From NCBI GenBank assembly GCA_904419955.1, contig CAJFTO010000006.1, forward strand, positions 35,468 through 99,467: DNA of 64,000 nt. The letters are read 5' to 3'. Position 1 is the stretch's first letter; each line of letters starts with the position of its first letter. The notes beneath the pieces are model-generated. The model saw only the letters and a program-made list of their open reading frames with translations, did no database searches and was not told the DNA's origin. The stretch comes from Candidatus Roslinia caecavium. Lineage in GTDB: Bacteria > Bacillota > Clostridia > Monoglobales > Monoglobaceae. Of the stretch, positions 53,726-62,322 are shown one piece after another. The position numbers and the translations under genes are program-made.

Positions 53726-54982
53726 TCATTCAATATTCAGGGCGTTTAAATATAATCGAGCGCCTTCCGAAAGCTTTGCCTTATCCGAGGTGTGAAGAAC
53801 GGCTAAGCAGTCGCCTTTTTTTACTGCTTCGCCGGTTTTCTTCTCAACAATTATCCCGGCGGAATAATCTATATCGTCGTTCAGTTTTTTCCTTCCGGCT
53901 CCGAGCTCGACCGAAGCCAGACCGATTTTCTCGGTATTCATACCGGCAATAACGCCGTCGTTTTCAGCTAAAAGCCGGTATTGGATTTTAGCGCGTTTAA
54001 ACAGTCTCGTATCGTCCAGCGCCTCGCTTCTACCGCTCTGCCTCTCGACCATCTGCTTAAGCTTTTCAAATGCGGAACCGTCGTCGATGCTTTTCTCGGA
54101 CATTTTAACGCATTCGTCATGGCTGCCAAATCCGCCCGCTTCAAGCATTGCGGCCGCGACGCCCACGCACGTTTCCCTAAGTTTAGCTTCGCCGCCTCCC
54201 TTTAAGACGTCGACGGCCTCGATCACTTCAAGAGAATTGCCTATGGCCCTGCCCTCCGGTTCGTTCATATCCGAAAGTATATAGCCGACTTTTTTGCCGG
54301 CTCTTGCGCCTATATCTTTCATGCTCTCTCCAAGCTCGCGCGCGCTTTCGATATCCTTCATAAACGCGCCCGAACCGTATTTGATATCGAGTATAACGGC
54401 GTCCGCTCCGGCGGCTATCTTTTTACTCATTATGCTCGAAGCTATGAGCGGAAGGCTATCGACTGTGGCGGTGACGTCTCTGAGTCTATACAACTTTTTA
54501 TCGGCTGGAACGAGCTCGCAGGTTTGCCCGATTATTGAAAGACCTATATCGTTTACGTTATTTATAAATTCTTGTATACTTATAGACGTCTTAAAGCCGT
54601 CTATCGACTCGAGCTTATCTATCGTGCCTCCGGTGTGGCCGAGACCGCGCCCCGACATTTTAGCGACCTTACCGCCGCACGAGGCGACGATCGGCGCTAC
54701 GATAAGCGACGTCTTATCCCCCACGCCGCCCGTGGAATGTTTGTCGAGTTTCACGCCGTTTATTCCGGATAGATCCAAAGTCTCGCCGCTCTCGATCATA
54801 GCTTTGGTCAGCAAGTATGTTTCTTCAGCGTCCATACCTTGGAAATATACTGCCATCAAAAAAGCGGACGCTTGATAGTCGGGGATATCGCCGCGCGTAT
54901 ATCCGTTGACGAAGTATTTAAGCTCGTCGCCGCTTAAAGCATCGCCTTCCTTTTTCTTTGTTATAAGCTCTATCATATTCAT
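53726..54982 (-). CDS. Pyrimidine-nucleoside / thymidine phosphorylase
   Basis: A 418-residue phosphorylase that splits thymidine, and perhaps uridine, into base and (deoxy)ribose 1-phosphate. The family signature KHSTGGVGDKTSLIVAPIVA (about 82-101) is followed by MSGRGLGHTGGTIDKLESI, the RDVTATVDSLPLIASSI segment and a C-terminal biotinyl-like domain with a K-G-D turn (AVKKGDCLAVLHTS). It is slightly shorter than Bacillus Pdp (about 433), missing C-terminal residues. GAGGTAG precedes the ATG. It lies downstream of the DUF6062 gene with a 165-base gap. Confidence 0.9.
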   Translation of the reverse strand: MNMIELITKKKEGDALSGDELKYFVNGYTRGDIPDYQASAFLMAVYFQGMDAEETYLLTKAMIESGETLDLSGINGVKLDKHSTGGVGDKTSLIVAPIVASCGGKVAKMSGRGLGHTGGTIDKLESIDGFKTSISIQEFINNVNDIGLSIIGQTCELVPADKKLYRLRDVTATVDSLPLIASSIMSKKIAAGADAVILDIKYGSGAFMKDIESARELGESMKDIGARAGKKVGYILSDMNEPEGRAIGNSLEVIEAVDVLKGGGEAKLRETCVGVAAAMLEAGGFGSHDECVKMSEKSIDDGSAFEKLKQMVERQSGRSEALDDTRLFKRAKIQYRLLAENDGVIAGMNTEKIGLASVELGAGRKKLNDDIDYSAGIIVEKKTGEAVKKGDCLAVLHTSDKAKLSEGARLYLNALNIE

Positions 54983-55021
54983 TTATACTACCTCTTACTC
55001 TGCTTTAGTTAGTTTCTAAGA

Positions 55022-55080
55022 GCCGCCGTCAAAGTCGATATATACAGATATTTTGCTATTTAATCATCTGTAACGGCGGT
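55022..55080 (-). other. Two-tier hairpin upstream of the nucleoside phosphorylase
   Basis: CCGCCGT (55023-55029) pairs with ACGGCGG (55073-55079), and inside it CAGAT pairs with ATCTG. No U-tract follows on either strand, so it is not a simple terminator. It sits in the 5' leader of the phosphorylase message and could be a structured regulatory element or an mRNA stabiliser. Confidence 0.4.
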
Positions 55081-55147
55081 CAGATTTTAACAATGTCAGC
55101 GTTTGCATTCATGAATTACGGCGCCGAGCGGCTGAATATATGGATAT

Positions 55148-55900
55148 TTATCTGAGCTCCGCCTTAAATTCGACGTCGATACCCGATACCTTGGTAATAG
55201 CTCTGGGCAAAGCGTCCTTTGAATTTTTCCAGGGTTCGTTTTCATATCTGTAGTCAAATTTCTTCACGAACCAATCTATATCGTCCGAAACCCGTTTTAA
55301 ATTTTCCTCCATGCGCGGGAAAAGCGCCTTTAGCATCGCTAAATATTCGTTTTTATTATATCTTTTTTTACCCTCTTTTACAAGCATGCTAAAATGCTTA
55401 AGACAAAATCCTTTGGAGCCGACAACCTTTCCCCTAAACTCTTCGCTGGTCTTCCAAAGATAAAAGAAAGTATCTATATAACTGTTCATCCGTCCCTGCA
55501 TTCTGTTGCAGGCGTAGCACGAATTTTCAATGTTATCAAGATAATCGATCAGCTTCGAGGTGTGTTCTTCTTTTTTAAATAGACTTTTCTTTTTGCCGTC
55601 CTCCGCCGCTTTAAGCTCGTCGTCGAGCAGATCCTTGAGATCGCGGTTGATTTTTTTGAGATGGGTATCGAGCATTAACGCAACGCCGAGACGGTTCTGC
55701 GCGTCGTACATCTGTCTGTAATGATATTCGCAAAATCCCATTTTGTCCGTTTCCTCGCGTATATCTTCTTCCATATAAGAAGCGCCGAGGATATAATTTA
55801 AAATTTCCTCTTCCAGCTTGTTATTAAGAGTACAGAATAGGCATTCGCCGTTCTGTTCCAGCGCTTCGTTTACCGGAATGGTATAAATCTTTTCCTTCAT
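55148..55900 (-). CDS. DUF6062-type cysteine-containing protein
   Basis: A 250-residue soluble protein with an N-terminal ECLFC pair, a FCEYHYRQM motif at about 56-64, CYACNRM near 131 and FCLKHFSML near 167. These are two similar CxxC / FCxxH units that could each hold a metal ion. This layout matches clostridial DUF6062 proteins of unknown function. The middle is charged and helical. GGGAG lies 11 bases before the ATG. It has a good promoter at 55979-56007. Confidence 0.65.
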   Translation of the reverse strand: MKEKIYTIPVNEALEQNGECLFCTLNNKLEEEILNYILGASYMEEDIREETDKMGFCEYHYRQMYDAQNRLGVALMLDTHLKKINRDLKDLLDDELKAAEDGKKKSLFKKEEHTSKLIDYLDNIENSCYACNRMQGRMNSYIDTFFYLWKTSEEFRGKVVGSKGFCLKHFSMLVKEGKKRYNKNEYLAMLKALFPRMEENLKRVSDDIDWFVKKFDYRYENEPWKNSKDALPRAITKVSGIDVEFKAELR

Positions 55901-55978
55901 CAGAAATCATTCTCCCATCAGTTTTACGATCCGAAAATAATAAATTGGGATCATAAGTTCTTATGTAATACGTTGTTT

Positions 55979-56007
55979 ATTATAACATAAATGTTACCAA
56001 ACATCAA
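55979..56007 (-). promoter_or_regulatory. Predicted promoter of the DUF6062-type gene
   Basis: On the minus strand, TTGATG (56007-56002), 17 bases, TATAAT (55984-55979). Confidence 0.6.
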
Positions 56008-56069
56008 TTTAAAATTAATAAAATTTTTGATTAAAATCACATATTACGATACAAAAAATGCAAATAAAA

Positions 56070-56094
56070 TGCCGACGTATTGCGTTCGCCGGCA
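56070..56094 (-). terminator. Probable terminator of the HD-domain gene
   Basis: On the minus strand TGCCGGCG pairs imperfectly with GTCGGCA and runs into TTTTATTTGCATTTTTT, eight bases after the HD gene ends. Confidence 0.5.
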
Positions 56095-56102
56095 AAATAA
56101 AA

Positions 56103-56633
56103 TTATATATCCGCTGTAAATTGGGAGCGCTGATTTAAATAAAGCGTATCCAATATTTTAGTTCCGCTCTTCGTCTTAAATATATTTTTTGACAGCGCTC
56201 TTATGGACTCGGATTTCAAATGATCTTCGTACGCGTTTACGATAAAATCCGCTTCAATCAATATCTGAAAATCAATACCGTCCACTTTATCATAAGAATG
56301 ATGATTTCCGACCAGAAAACATATCCGGTCTATATCCTTTTTATCATAACCGACGTCGGTAAGCAATTTTTCAGCATATGGAGGCCCCTCCAATTCCTGA
56401 TATTTGCCGGACGAACTGTTATATTTCTCTTCGCTCGCTTTGATCCCGATGTCGTGAACAAGCGCGGCGGTAAGCAGGATATACGTCTCGTAGTCGCTAA
56501 GCTCCTCTTCTCTGCCGATTACGGCGGAGAAGTTATAGACGCTGAAAAAATGAAACGTCCGCTTAGGATCGGATGCGTAAAATTCTATCATCCTCTTTTT
56601 AACTTCGTGTATTCGCTTTTCTCTGTCTGTCAT
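56103..56633 (-). CDS. HD-domain phosphohydrolase
   Basis: A 176-residue protein with the HD metal-binding pattern: H of HFFSVYNFS, the HD pair in AALVHDIGI, further H in VGNHHSYDKV and D in LIEADFIVNA. Such small HD proteins hydrolyse nucleotides or other phosphate esters (YfbR/uncharacterised hydrolase type); no substrate can be named. The ATG at 56633 follows AAGGAG by 6 bases; the in-frame TTG at 56639 lies between that site and the ATG. It follows the TIM-barrel gene on the same strand by about 60 bases. Confidence 0.75.
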   Translation of the reverse strand: MTDREKRIHEVKKRMIEFYASDPKRTFHFFSVYNFSAVIGREEELSDYETYILLTAALVHDIGIKASEEKYNSSSGKYQELEGPPYAEKLLTDVGYDKKDIDRICFLVGNHHSYDKVDGIDFQILIEADFIVNAYEDHLKSESIRALSKNIFKTKSGTKILDTLYLNQRSQFTADI

Positions 56634-56692
56634 TTTCAACTCCTTTTAGCCAACATTTTAGTTATATGTAACAAGAGATAGGCAGAACGTCG

Positions 56693-57529
56693 TTAAACGT
56701 TATTCCATATCTTAATTACTTTCTCCGCGGTGTCCTTAAAGTTATATTCGCTGTTTGTCTCCAAAATTGCGTCGATAAACGGGCTGTATCGCTTTACGTA
56801 TTTAAAAAGATATTCGTAATCAAATACGCCGTCGCAGGCGAGTCTGCCCTCTTTTTTACCGTCTATTACCTCATAATCTTTAAAGTGAAGAACTGCTATC
56901 CGGTTTCCGTATAGGCTGTATACCTCGTCGACAATTTTATGCTGGCTCTCTATATCGTTTATATCGGAGATATTAACGGGGTCGTATATTATTGAAACGT
57001 TAGGCGAATTTATATCGTCCAAAAACCTTTTAGTCATAGCCGGGTTATGCATACTATGCTTCGTCACGGCTTCGACTCCGACGATCGTACCCAGTTTTTC
57101 GGCGCAATCAACAAGCTCTCTCATGCTTGTTAAAAATCTCTGATAGTTTTCCTCGGTGTGCGTTTCTTCGATAGAGTTGTAGAATCCGGTCTCTGTGCCG
57201 ACCATATCGCAGTCTAAATATTTGGCGAACTTTAAATTAGCTTTGAACCAGTCAAGCTGCTCTCTTCTGACAGCTTCGTCTGGATGGACAGGATTTATAT
57301 AGCAACCGAGAATAGAAACTCTAACGCCGTTTTCGGCCAAAACGTTCTTCATGAGTCTTGCAAAAGACGGCGTAAGAGTCCCTTCGCCCCAGTCAATACT
57401 TTTAAACGATTTTTTTAAAGCGAGCTGAACGTGTTTTACTCCGGCTTTTCCAAGTATTTCCGAAAGCGCAAAAATATCTTCCGCCGCAGTGTCGTGACCT
57501 CTCATCCCCAAGTTTAAATTACTCAACAT
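56693..57529 (-). CDS. Sugar phosphate isomerase/epimerase-type TIM barrel
   Basis: A 278-residue AP-endonuclease-2-like TIM barrel of the xylose-isomerase superfamily. Metal ligands are suggested by the Glu in VGVEAVTKH, the Asp in IIYDPVNI, the His-Phe-Lys-Asp stretch HFKDYE and the late Glu in ILETNSEYN. Members isomerise or epimerise keto sugars, or take part in inositol or uronate catabolism. It is divergent from the GH105 gene and so may process the same uronide-derived sugars, but this is inference. GGTGAACGC precedes the ATG. Confidence 0.78.
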   Translation of the reverse strand: MLSNLNLGMRGHDTAAEDIFALSEILGKAGVKHVQLALKKSFKSIDWGEGTLTPSFARLMKNVLAENGVRVSILGCYINPVHPDEAVRREQLDWFKANLKFAKYLDCDMVGTETGFYNSIEETHTEENYQRFLTSMRELVDCAEKLGTIVGVEAVTKHSMHNPAMTKRFLDDINSPNVSIIYDPVNISDINDIESQHKIVDEVYSLYGNRIAVLHFKDYEVIDGKKEGRLACDGVFDYEYLFKYVKRYSPFIDAILETNSEYNFKDTAEKVIKIWNNV

Positions 57530-57585
57530 ATTGCGTTCACCTAACCCTTTTTATCAAATTATGTACAAAATTTTACATTAAAAAA

Positions 57586-57614
57586 ATTATAAATTATTTT
57601 TAAAATTAAGTCAA
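57586..57614 (-). promoter_or_regulatory. Predicted promoter of the isomerase/epimerase gene
   Basis: On the minus strand, TTGACT (57614-57609), 17 bases, TATAAT (57591-57586), about 60 bases before the start. Confidence 0.65.
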
Positions 57615-57809
57615 CAGTTTATTTGTTCAATTATACTAAAAAACTGAGTAGTTATAAATATATCTATTGTATTAAAAGCTAACTTATTATATATTATATA
57701 GTAAAGTGTATTTGTATAATTTTATAAAAAGTGGATTTAAAACCGCTCTAAACAACGTCTTAAAGATGAAAAATAAAATTTGAAATATATATTTACGGAG
57801 GAATTAATT

Positions 57810-58910
57810 ATGGATAAACAGCAGTTTTTTGTTACGGCTGAAAAAATGGCAAACTCGATCATGCGCGATCATTCGCCGATCATCAGCAAGAAATGGCAGT
57901 ACGACTGCGGTCTGACTCTACTTGGTATAGGCGCTCTGTACGAAAAGACAAACAAACAGGAATATTTTGATTACATAAAAGAAAGCATGGATTATTTTAT
58001 AAACGACGACGGAACAATAAACACGTATAATCCGACCGTTTATAATATCGACCATATAAATAATGGAAAAGATTGCTTTTGGTTATATAACAAGACCGGC
58101 GAAGAGAAGTACATAAAAGCTGTGGAACTTCTGAAAAGTCAGCTGAGAACTCATCCGCGCACAAAATCGGGAGCCTATTTCCATAAATTGATATATCCGA
58201 ATCAGATTTGGCTCGACGGCCTGTTCATGGGCGAACCGTTCTGCGCTCAATACGCAAAAGAGTGCGGACATCCTGAAGAGTTCGACGATATCGTAAATCA
58301 ATTCGTTATAGCGGAGCGCAGCACGTATGAGCCGAGATGCGGATTATACGCTCACGCCTGCGACGAGAGCCGCGAAGTATTCTGGGCGGATAAGAATACG
58401 GGCCGCTCGCTTAACGTATGGGGAAGATCCTGCGGCTGGTTCTGCATGGCTATGGTCGACGTGCTTGACTTTATCCCCGACGATCATCCGGGACGCAAGA
58501 CGCTTATCGATATGCTCAATAAAGTACTCAGCAACGTCGTTAAGTATCAGGACGAGAGCGGCGTTTGGTATCAGGTGTTGGATAACAGACGTTCGGATAA
58601 CTACAAAGAGTCCACATGCTCTTGTATGTTCGCATACGCGATGAACAAGGGTATTAAATATAATTATATCGACGAGGCGACTTACAAGCCGTATCTTGAA
58701 AAGGCTGTAGACGGGATCTTTAACGAATTTATAAGAGTGGACGGCGACTATGCATATCTTAAGAATTGCTGCGCTGTAGCAGGCTTGGGTCCTGCGGATA
58801 ATCCGCGCCGCGACGGTTCTTTGGATTACTATTTCAGCGAGCCTGTTATTGAAAACGACTGTAAGGGCGTAGGTCCGTTCCTGTTCTTGGCCGCGGAATA
58901 TATTTATTAA
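57810..58910 (+). CDS. GH105 unsaturated rhamnogalacturonyl hydrolase
   Basis: A 366-residue cytoplasmic (alpha/alpha)6-barrel enzyme without a signal peptide, of the YteR/YesR GH105 type. It removes the delta-4,5-unsaturated uronic acid left by pectate or rhamnogalacturonan lyases. Conserved segments are the catalytic Asp in QIWLDGLFMGEPFCA, WGRSCGWFCMAMVDVLD, YKESTCSCMFAYAMNKGI and the C-terminal GVGPFLFLAAEY. The length is normal. CGGAGG precedes the ATG at 57810; the in-frame TTG at 57780 lies upstream of that site. It shows that unsaturated pectic oligosaccharides enter this cell, which requires lyases and an importer not seen here. Confidence 0.88.
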   Translation: MDKQQFFVTAEKMANSIMRDHSPIISKKWQYDCGLTLLGIGALYEKTNKQEYFDYIKESMDYFINDDGTINTYNPTVYNIDHINNGKDCFWLYNKTGEEKYIKAVELLKSQLRTHPRTKSGAYFHKLIYPNQIWLDGLFMGEPFCAQYAKECGHPEEFDDIVNQFVIAERSTYEPRCGLYAHACDESREVFWADKNTGRSLNVWGRSCGWFCMAMVDVLDFIPDDHPGRKTLIDMLNKVLSNVVKYQDESGVWYQVLDNRRSDNYKESTCSCMFAYAMNKGIKYNYIDEATYKPYLEKAVDGIFNEFIRVDGDYAYLKNCCAVAGLGPADNPRRDGSLDYYFSEPVIENDCKGVGPFLFLAAEYIY

Positions 58911-58949
58911 TATCTTTTGAAAAATTAGAGAGCGATATTTTTAAGCGTG

Positions 58950-58976
58950 AAAAGCCCGTTTTTCAGCGGGCTTTTT
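58950..58976 (+). terminator. Terminator of the GH105 gene
   Basis: A 9-bp stem AAAAGCCCG (58950-58958) / CGGGCTTTT (58967-58975) with an 8-base loop, ending in a T-run: a textbook intrinsic terminator. Confidence 0.9.
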
Positions 58977-59002
58977 GCCTTTATAATTTTATGAGTATTA
59001 TT

Positions 59003-59031
59003 TTGACACCTGCGCGTTATTATAGTATAAT
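59003..59031 (+). promoter_or_regulatory. Consensus promoter of the DAHP synthase gene
   Basis: A perfect TTGACA (59003-59008), 17 bases and a perfect TATAAT (59026-59031). This is the closest match to the sigma-A consensus in the window, with a short leader of about 30 bases. Confidence 0.8.
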
Positions 59032-59066
59032 TAGATATATTATTCAAATTACTTTGGAGGCAAAAG

Positions 59067-60080
59067 ATGGTAATTATATTAAAACGTGGATGTGAAGAAT
59101 CCCAGCTTGAAGCTGTAAAAAAAGAGATGGAATCTCACGGCGTAAACGTAATGGTTAGCCGAGGCAGCGAGACGACAATTCTTGGCGCCGAGGGCAACGC
59201 GTCTAAGCTGGATATTGAAAAACTTGAGATAATGCCGGGCGTCGAGCGCGTCATGCGCGTTTCGGAGCCTTATAAGAAGGCGAACAGAAAATATCATCCA
59301 GAGGATACCGTTATCGATATAAAGAACGGTTCCATAGGCGGGAAAAAGCTGGCGGTGATCGCCGGGCCCTGTTCGGTAGAGAGCAAGGAACAGATAACGG
59401 GTATAGCTAAAAAAGTAAAAGAGTACGGAGCCCTCGCTCTGCGCGGCGGCGCGTTTAAACCTCGCACGTCGCCGTATTCGTTCCAAGGGCTTGAGTTCGA
59501 GGGTCTCGATATGCTGAAAGAAGCCGGGGAGGCCGCTGATATGCCAGTGGTTTCAGAAATTATGTCTACGGACGCGATAGATAGATTCGTGGACGAGGTC
59601 GATATAATTCAGGTCGGAGCCAGAAATATGCAGAATTTCGATCTGCTTAAACAGCTTGGTAAAATAGATAAACCGATACTTTTAAAGCGCGGACTTTCTT
59701 CAACGATCGAGGAATGGCTGATGTCCGCCGAGTATATAATGTCGGGCGGCAACAACAACGTAATACTCTGCGAACGCGGAATAAGAACGTTTGAGACTTA
59801 CACGCGGAACACCCTCGACCTCAGCGCGGTACTGGCGGTAAAAAATCTTTCGCATCTACCGGTAGTAGTGGATCCGTCGCACGCGTGCGGACGCTCGTGG
59901 ATGGTCGAGCAGATGTCTATAGCCGCGATAGCTTCCGGAGCGGACGGACTCATAATCGAAGTTCATAACGATCCGGCAAACGCCTTGTGCGACGGAGCTC
60001 AGTCGATAACGCCGGAGCAGTTTAAAAAACTGACGGAGAGACTTAAAACGATCGCTCCGTGCGTTGGAAGAGAATTTTAA
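59067..60080 (+). CDS. aroF: 3-deoxy-7-phosphoheptulonate (DAHP) synthase, AroF type
   Basis: A 337-residue enzyme of the type I-beta class, condensing phosphoenolpyruvate and erythrose 4-phosphate at the head of the shikimate pathway. An N-terminal ferredoxin-like regulatory domain (1 to about 68) precedes the barrel: VIAGPCSVES, LRGGAFKPRTSPYSFQG, QVGARNMQNF, ILLKRG and VVDPSHACGR, with the metal-binding Cys, His and Glu in place. This matches the Thermotoga-type enzyme, in which the N-terminal domain gives feedback inhibition. GGAGG precedes the ATG. Confidence 0.95.
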   Translation: MVIILKRGCEESQLEAVKKEMESHGVNVMVSRGSETTILGAEGNASKLDIEKLEIMPGVERVMRVSEPYKKANRKYHPEDTVIDIKNGSIGGKKLAVIAGPCSVESKEQITGIAKKVKEYGALALRGGAFKPRTSPYSFQGLEFEGLDMLKEAGEAADMPVVSEIMSTDAIDRFVDEVDIIQVGARNMQNFDLLKQLGKIDKPILLKRGLSSTIEEWLMSAEYIMSGGNNNVILCERGIRTFETYTRNTLDLSAVLAVKNLSHLPVVVDPSHACGRSWMVEQMSIAAIASGADGLIIEVHNDPANALCDGAQSITPEQFKKLTERLKTIAPCVGREF

Positions 60081-60095
60081 AAATGGAGCTTTAAT

Positions 60096-60136
60096 ATAAC
60101 TTAAGGGAACGACTTTTATCCGTTCCCTTAAGTTAT
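60096..60136. terminator. 16-bp-stem bidirectional terminator
   Basis: ATAACTTAAGGGAACG (60096-60111) pairs perfectly with CGTTCCCTTAAGTTAT (60121-60136) around a 9-base loop. It lies between the convergent aroF and flavodoxin genes. Confidence 0.85.
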
Positions 60137-60145
60137 CGTATGTTT

Positions 60146-60763
60146 TTAAGGATTTAGCTTGTCCTCAATCTCCATTCTACTCATTTTTTCATAGTCTATA
60201 CCGTTTTTGGCGCCGAGATTTAGCCAATAGCTTGCCGAGGCTTTTACGTATAATTTCTTAGGGATTGGCATTGTTACTTTTAAGATTAAATTTTTATTCT
60301 TTTTTATCGCTGTAGCGGTTTTTCTTATCTTCCGCTTGACCAAATTAGAAAAAGGCGTTTTTAAAATAGCTTCTCCCGAGCCAATACATAAAACTGTTCC
60401 AAACTTAAATTTGTTGTTTTGACAGAATAAATGCAAAATATCAACCGCGACATAGTTCTGTTCTGGTTCCATAAAACCGCAGTTGATTATAGCGTGCACT
60501 GTCGGCTCGTTCTTTATATCATGTTTTTCAAGTTCTTTTAAAAATTCTAATAATATAGCTGGAAGGCAGTCCGCATACAGCGGGAAAACGAATAAGATAT
60601 TACTGTAATCGCTAATTTTACGGCAAACGTCCGAATGTCGTTTATCCAATATAATATAGCTCTCCACAGGTTCGTTCCAATAGGTTTTAAATATCTTTGA
60701 ATACTTGTTTGAGTTTGATATCTCGCCTCTGGGGCTTCCGTTAATTATTATTAAATTCTCCAT
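60146..60763 (-). CDS. Flavodoxin-fold NAD(P)H:FMN oxidoreductase-like protein (first of a pair)
   Basis: A 205-residue protein with the flavodoxin-like FMN phosphate loop INGSPRGEISNSNKY at the N-terminus, and the FVFPLYADCLPAILLEFLKELEK segment typical of the NADPH-dependent FMN reductase/quinone reductase fold. Cysteines are scattered and no Fe-S motif is visible. The basic C-terminal third is less conserved. GGCGGTGA precedes the ATG, and the first 13 bases overlap the end of the upstream flavodoxin-fold gene. The two are probably translated together and may form a heteromeric flavoprotein. Confidence 0.7.
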   Translation of the reverse strand: MENLIIINGSPRGEISNSNKYSKIFKTYWNEPVESYIILDKRHSDVCRKISDYSNILFVFPLYADCLPAILLEFLKELEKHDIKNEPTVHAIINCGFMEPEQNYVAVDILHLFCQNNKFKFGTVLCIGSGEAILKTPFSNLVKRKIRKTATAIKKNKNLILKVTMPIPKKLYVKASASYWLNLGAKNGIDYEKMSRMEIEDKLNP

Positions 60764-61263
60764 GATTTCACCGCCTCGTCTACCGCTTTACTTAAATTTT
60801 CTTTATCGGCGAATACAACTTTGTATTCGTTAAAAAGCATATTTTTAGAATTTCTCTCGATCAGATTTTCAAATACTATCCGTTCCTTTTTGTTTTTGCT
60901 TCCATATCCGATTATAACCGCGTTTTTAGGAACTACGTTTCTTTGAAAATGGTGCGTTTCCCCGCTATATATGCGTATAAACGCCTGTTGAATCGGTATC
61001 GCGCGTTCTAAAATTGTCTTCATTGTCGTATCATACGATCCGCAGAATAATTTGCTTACATAAATTACGTTACAGCTGCCAGCGATCAATGGATATATTT
61101 TTGCGGCGTCGTCTCTGATAACACATTTGCCGGGAGTTTTTATCCAGCAACCGAAACAGCCGATACAGTTCGAAATTTTAAATTTTGATAAATCTATATA
61201 TTTGTTTTCCGCATTTTGCTCAAAAGGCGGATTCAGCGAGATATCTGACATGAGTAGATTCAT
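60751..61263 (-). CDS. Iron-sulfur flavoprotein-like flavodoxin-fold protein lacking the FMN loop
   Basis: A 170-residue protein whose centre CIGCFGCWIKTPGKCVIRDD is the cysteine cluster of clostridial iron-sulfur flavoproteins. VIYVSKLFCGSYDTTMKTILERAIPIQ is the usual flavodoxin-fold helix after it. The N-terminal beta strand with the SPRxxSN FMN loop is absent: the protein starts directly before YIDLSKFKISNCIGC. AAGAGG precedes the ATG at 61263. The loop is present in the downstream overlapping gene, which suggests complementary halves or gene decay. Confidence 0.65.
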   Translation of the reverse strand: MNLLMSDISLNPPFEQNAENKYIDLSKFKISNCIGCFGCWIKTPGKCVIRDDAAKIYPLIAGSCNVIYVSKLFCGSYDTTMKTILERAIPIQQAFIRIYSGETHHFQRNVVPKNAVIIGYGSKNKKERIVFENLIERNSKNMLFNEYKVVFADKENLSKAVDEAVKSWRI

Positions 61264-61302
61264 TTACGTTCCTCTTTTTCATTTATATTATATAGTAATA
61301 TT

Positions 61303-61330
61303 ATTATAACATAGTTTCTAATATATTCAA
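61303..61330 (-). promoter_or_regulatory. Predicted promoter of the flavoprotein pair
   Basis: On the minus strand, TTGAAT (61330-61325), 16 bases, TATAAT (61308-61303). Confidence 0.5.
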
Positions 61331-61482
61331 TCTGGAAATACGCTGCATATAATAAATATAACGTTATTTAATTCCTATTAATAAACGCTATATTTATACG
61401 TTTTAAAGATGCGCGTATCAAGACGATCAAATAGCATAGAATTTCAATATAATTATAGCGGCAGTTCAGAGAGATAGTAAAA

Positions 61483-61505
61483 ACGCCGCTCAAAAGATGC
61501 GGCGT
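61483..61505 (-). terminator. Terminator of the NAD(P)HX epimerase gene
   Basis: A 7-bp stem ACGCCGC (61483-61489) / GCGGCGT (61499-61505) with a 9-base loop. On the minus strand it runs into TTTTTACT. Confidence 0.75.
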
Positions 61506-61528
61506 AAAATTTATAAAATTATATAGTT

Positions 61529-62188
61529 TTACCGATCGACCGTTATATCGTGGCAATAGTCCGGGATCCCGATATCCTTAAGTATCGGTCTGCCTATATG
61601 AGACAAGGCCTTATCGCTCAAATGAGCGGGCTTAAAACTGTCGAAGGCTATTGTGGTATCCGCCTTTACCGCGTCTGGATCGAAATCTCCGGTGTCGGCG
61701 TTGACTCCGCTCGGCAGATCCAAGGCTATCTTTATCGCGTCGCTTTCGTTTATCATTTTTGTGAACGCGCGAATCTCAGATTTTAATTCGCCGTGAAAGC
61801 CGGTTCCGTAGATCGCGTCGATTATTATATCGGCGCCCAATATCAGAGGAAGCGAAGTTTTAGGATCAAACTGCACGATCTCGATATTCATATCCCGCGC
61901 TTTATTAAAATTTGTCAAGGCGCAATCGGTTTTGGGCGCGCCGTCGGACGTCATTATAAAAGTCATCGCGCCCGACTCCTTGAGCAGTCTTGCGACGACG
62001 TAACCGTCCCCGCCGTTATTACCCGTTCCCGCACAGATCAGGATAACTTTTTCGTTAAAATTCTCGGTATTTTTTACGACCTCGACCGCCGCCGCTCCAG
62101 CGTTTTCCATCATCTGATAATATGAAAGCCCGGATTCGTCGGCGCGGCGTTCGATCTCTTTCATTTGCTTTGACGTAGCTATTCTCAT
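61529..62188 (-). CDS. nnrE: NAD(P)H-hydrate epimerase (single YjeF_N domain)
   Basis: A 219-residue Rossmann-like epimerase that interconverts the R and S forms of hydrated NAD(P)H so the partner dehydratase can repair it. Motifs are MKEIERRADESGLSYYQMMENAGAAA, CAGTGNNGGDGYVVARLL, ADIIIDAIYGTGFHGEL and ALDLPSGVNADTG. In most bacteria this domain is fused to the ADP/ATP-dependent dehydratase NnrD; here only the N-terminal domain is present and no dehydratase gene is seen. GGAGG precedes the ATG. Confidence 0.9.
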   Translation of the reverse strand: MRIATSKQMKEIERRADESGLSYYQMMENAGAAAVEVVKNTENFNEKVILICAGTGNNGGDGYVVARLLKESGAMTFIMTSDGAPKTDCALTNFNKARDMNIEIVQFDPKTSLPLILGADIIIDAIYGTGFHGELKSEIRAFTKMINESDAIKIALDLPSGVNADTGDFDPDAVKADTTIAFDSFKPAHLSDKALSHIGRPILKDIGIPDYCHDITVDR

Positions 62189-62322
62189 AAACTGCCTCCA
62201 TTCCGCATAGTTCGCTTTATAATATCATATATTATTTTAGCGCTTATGTTGCCGAAAAGCAATAGTTTAATTGAAGCGGCCGCAGCGTTTTCACGGATCG
62301 GACAATTAAGAATAGGCGAACT

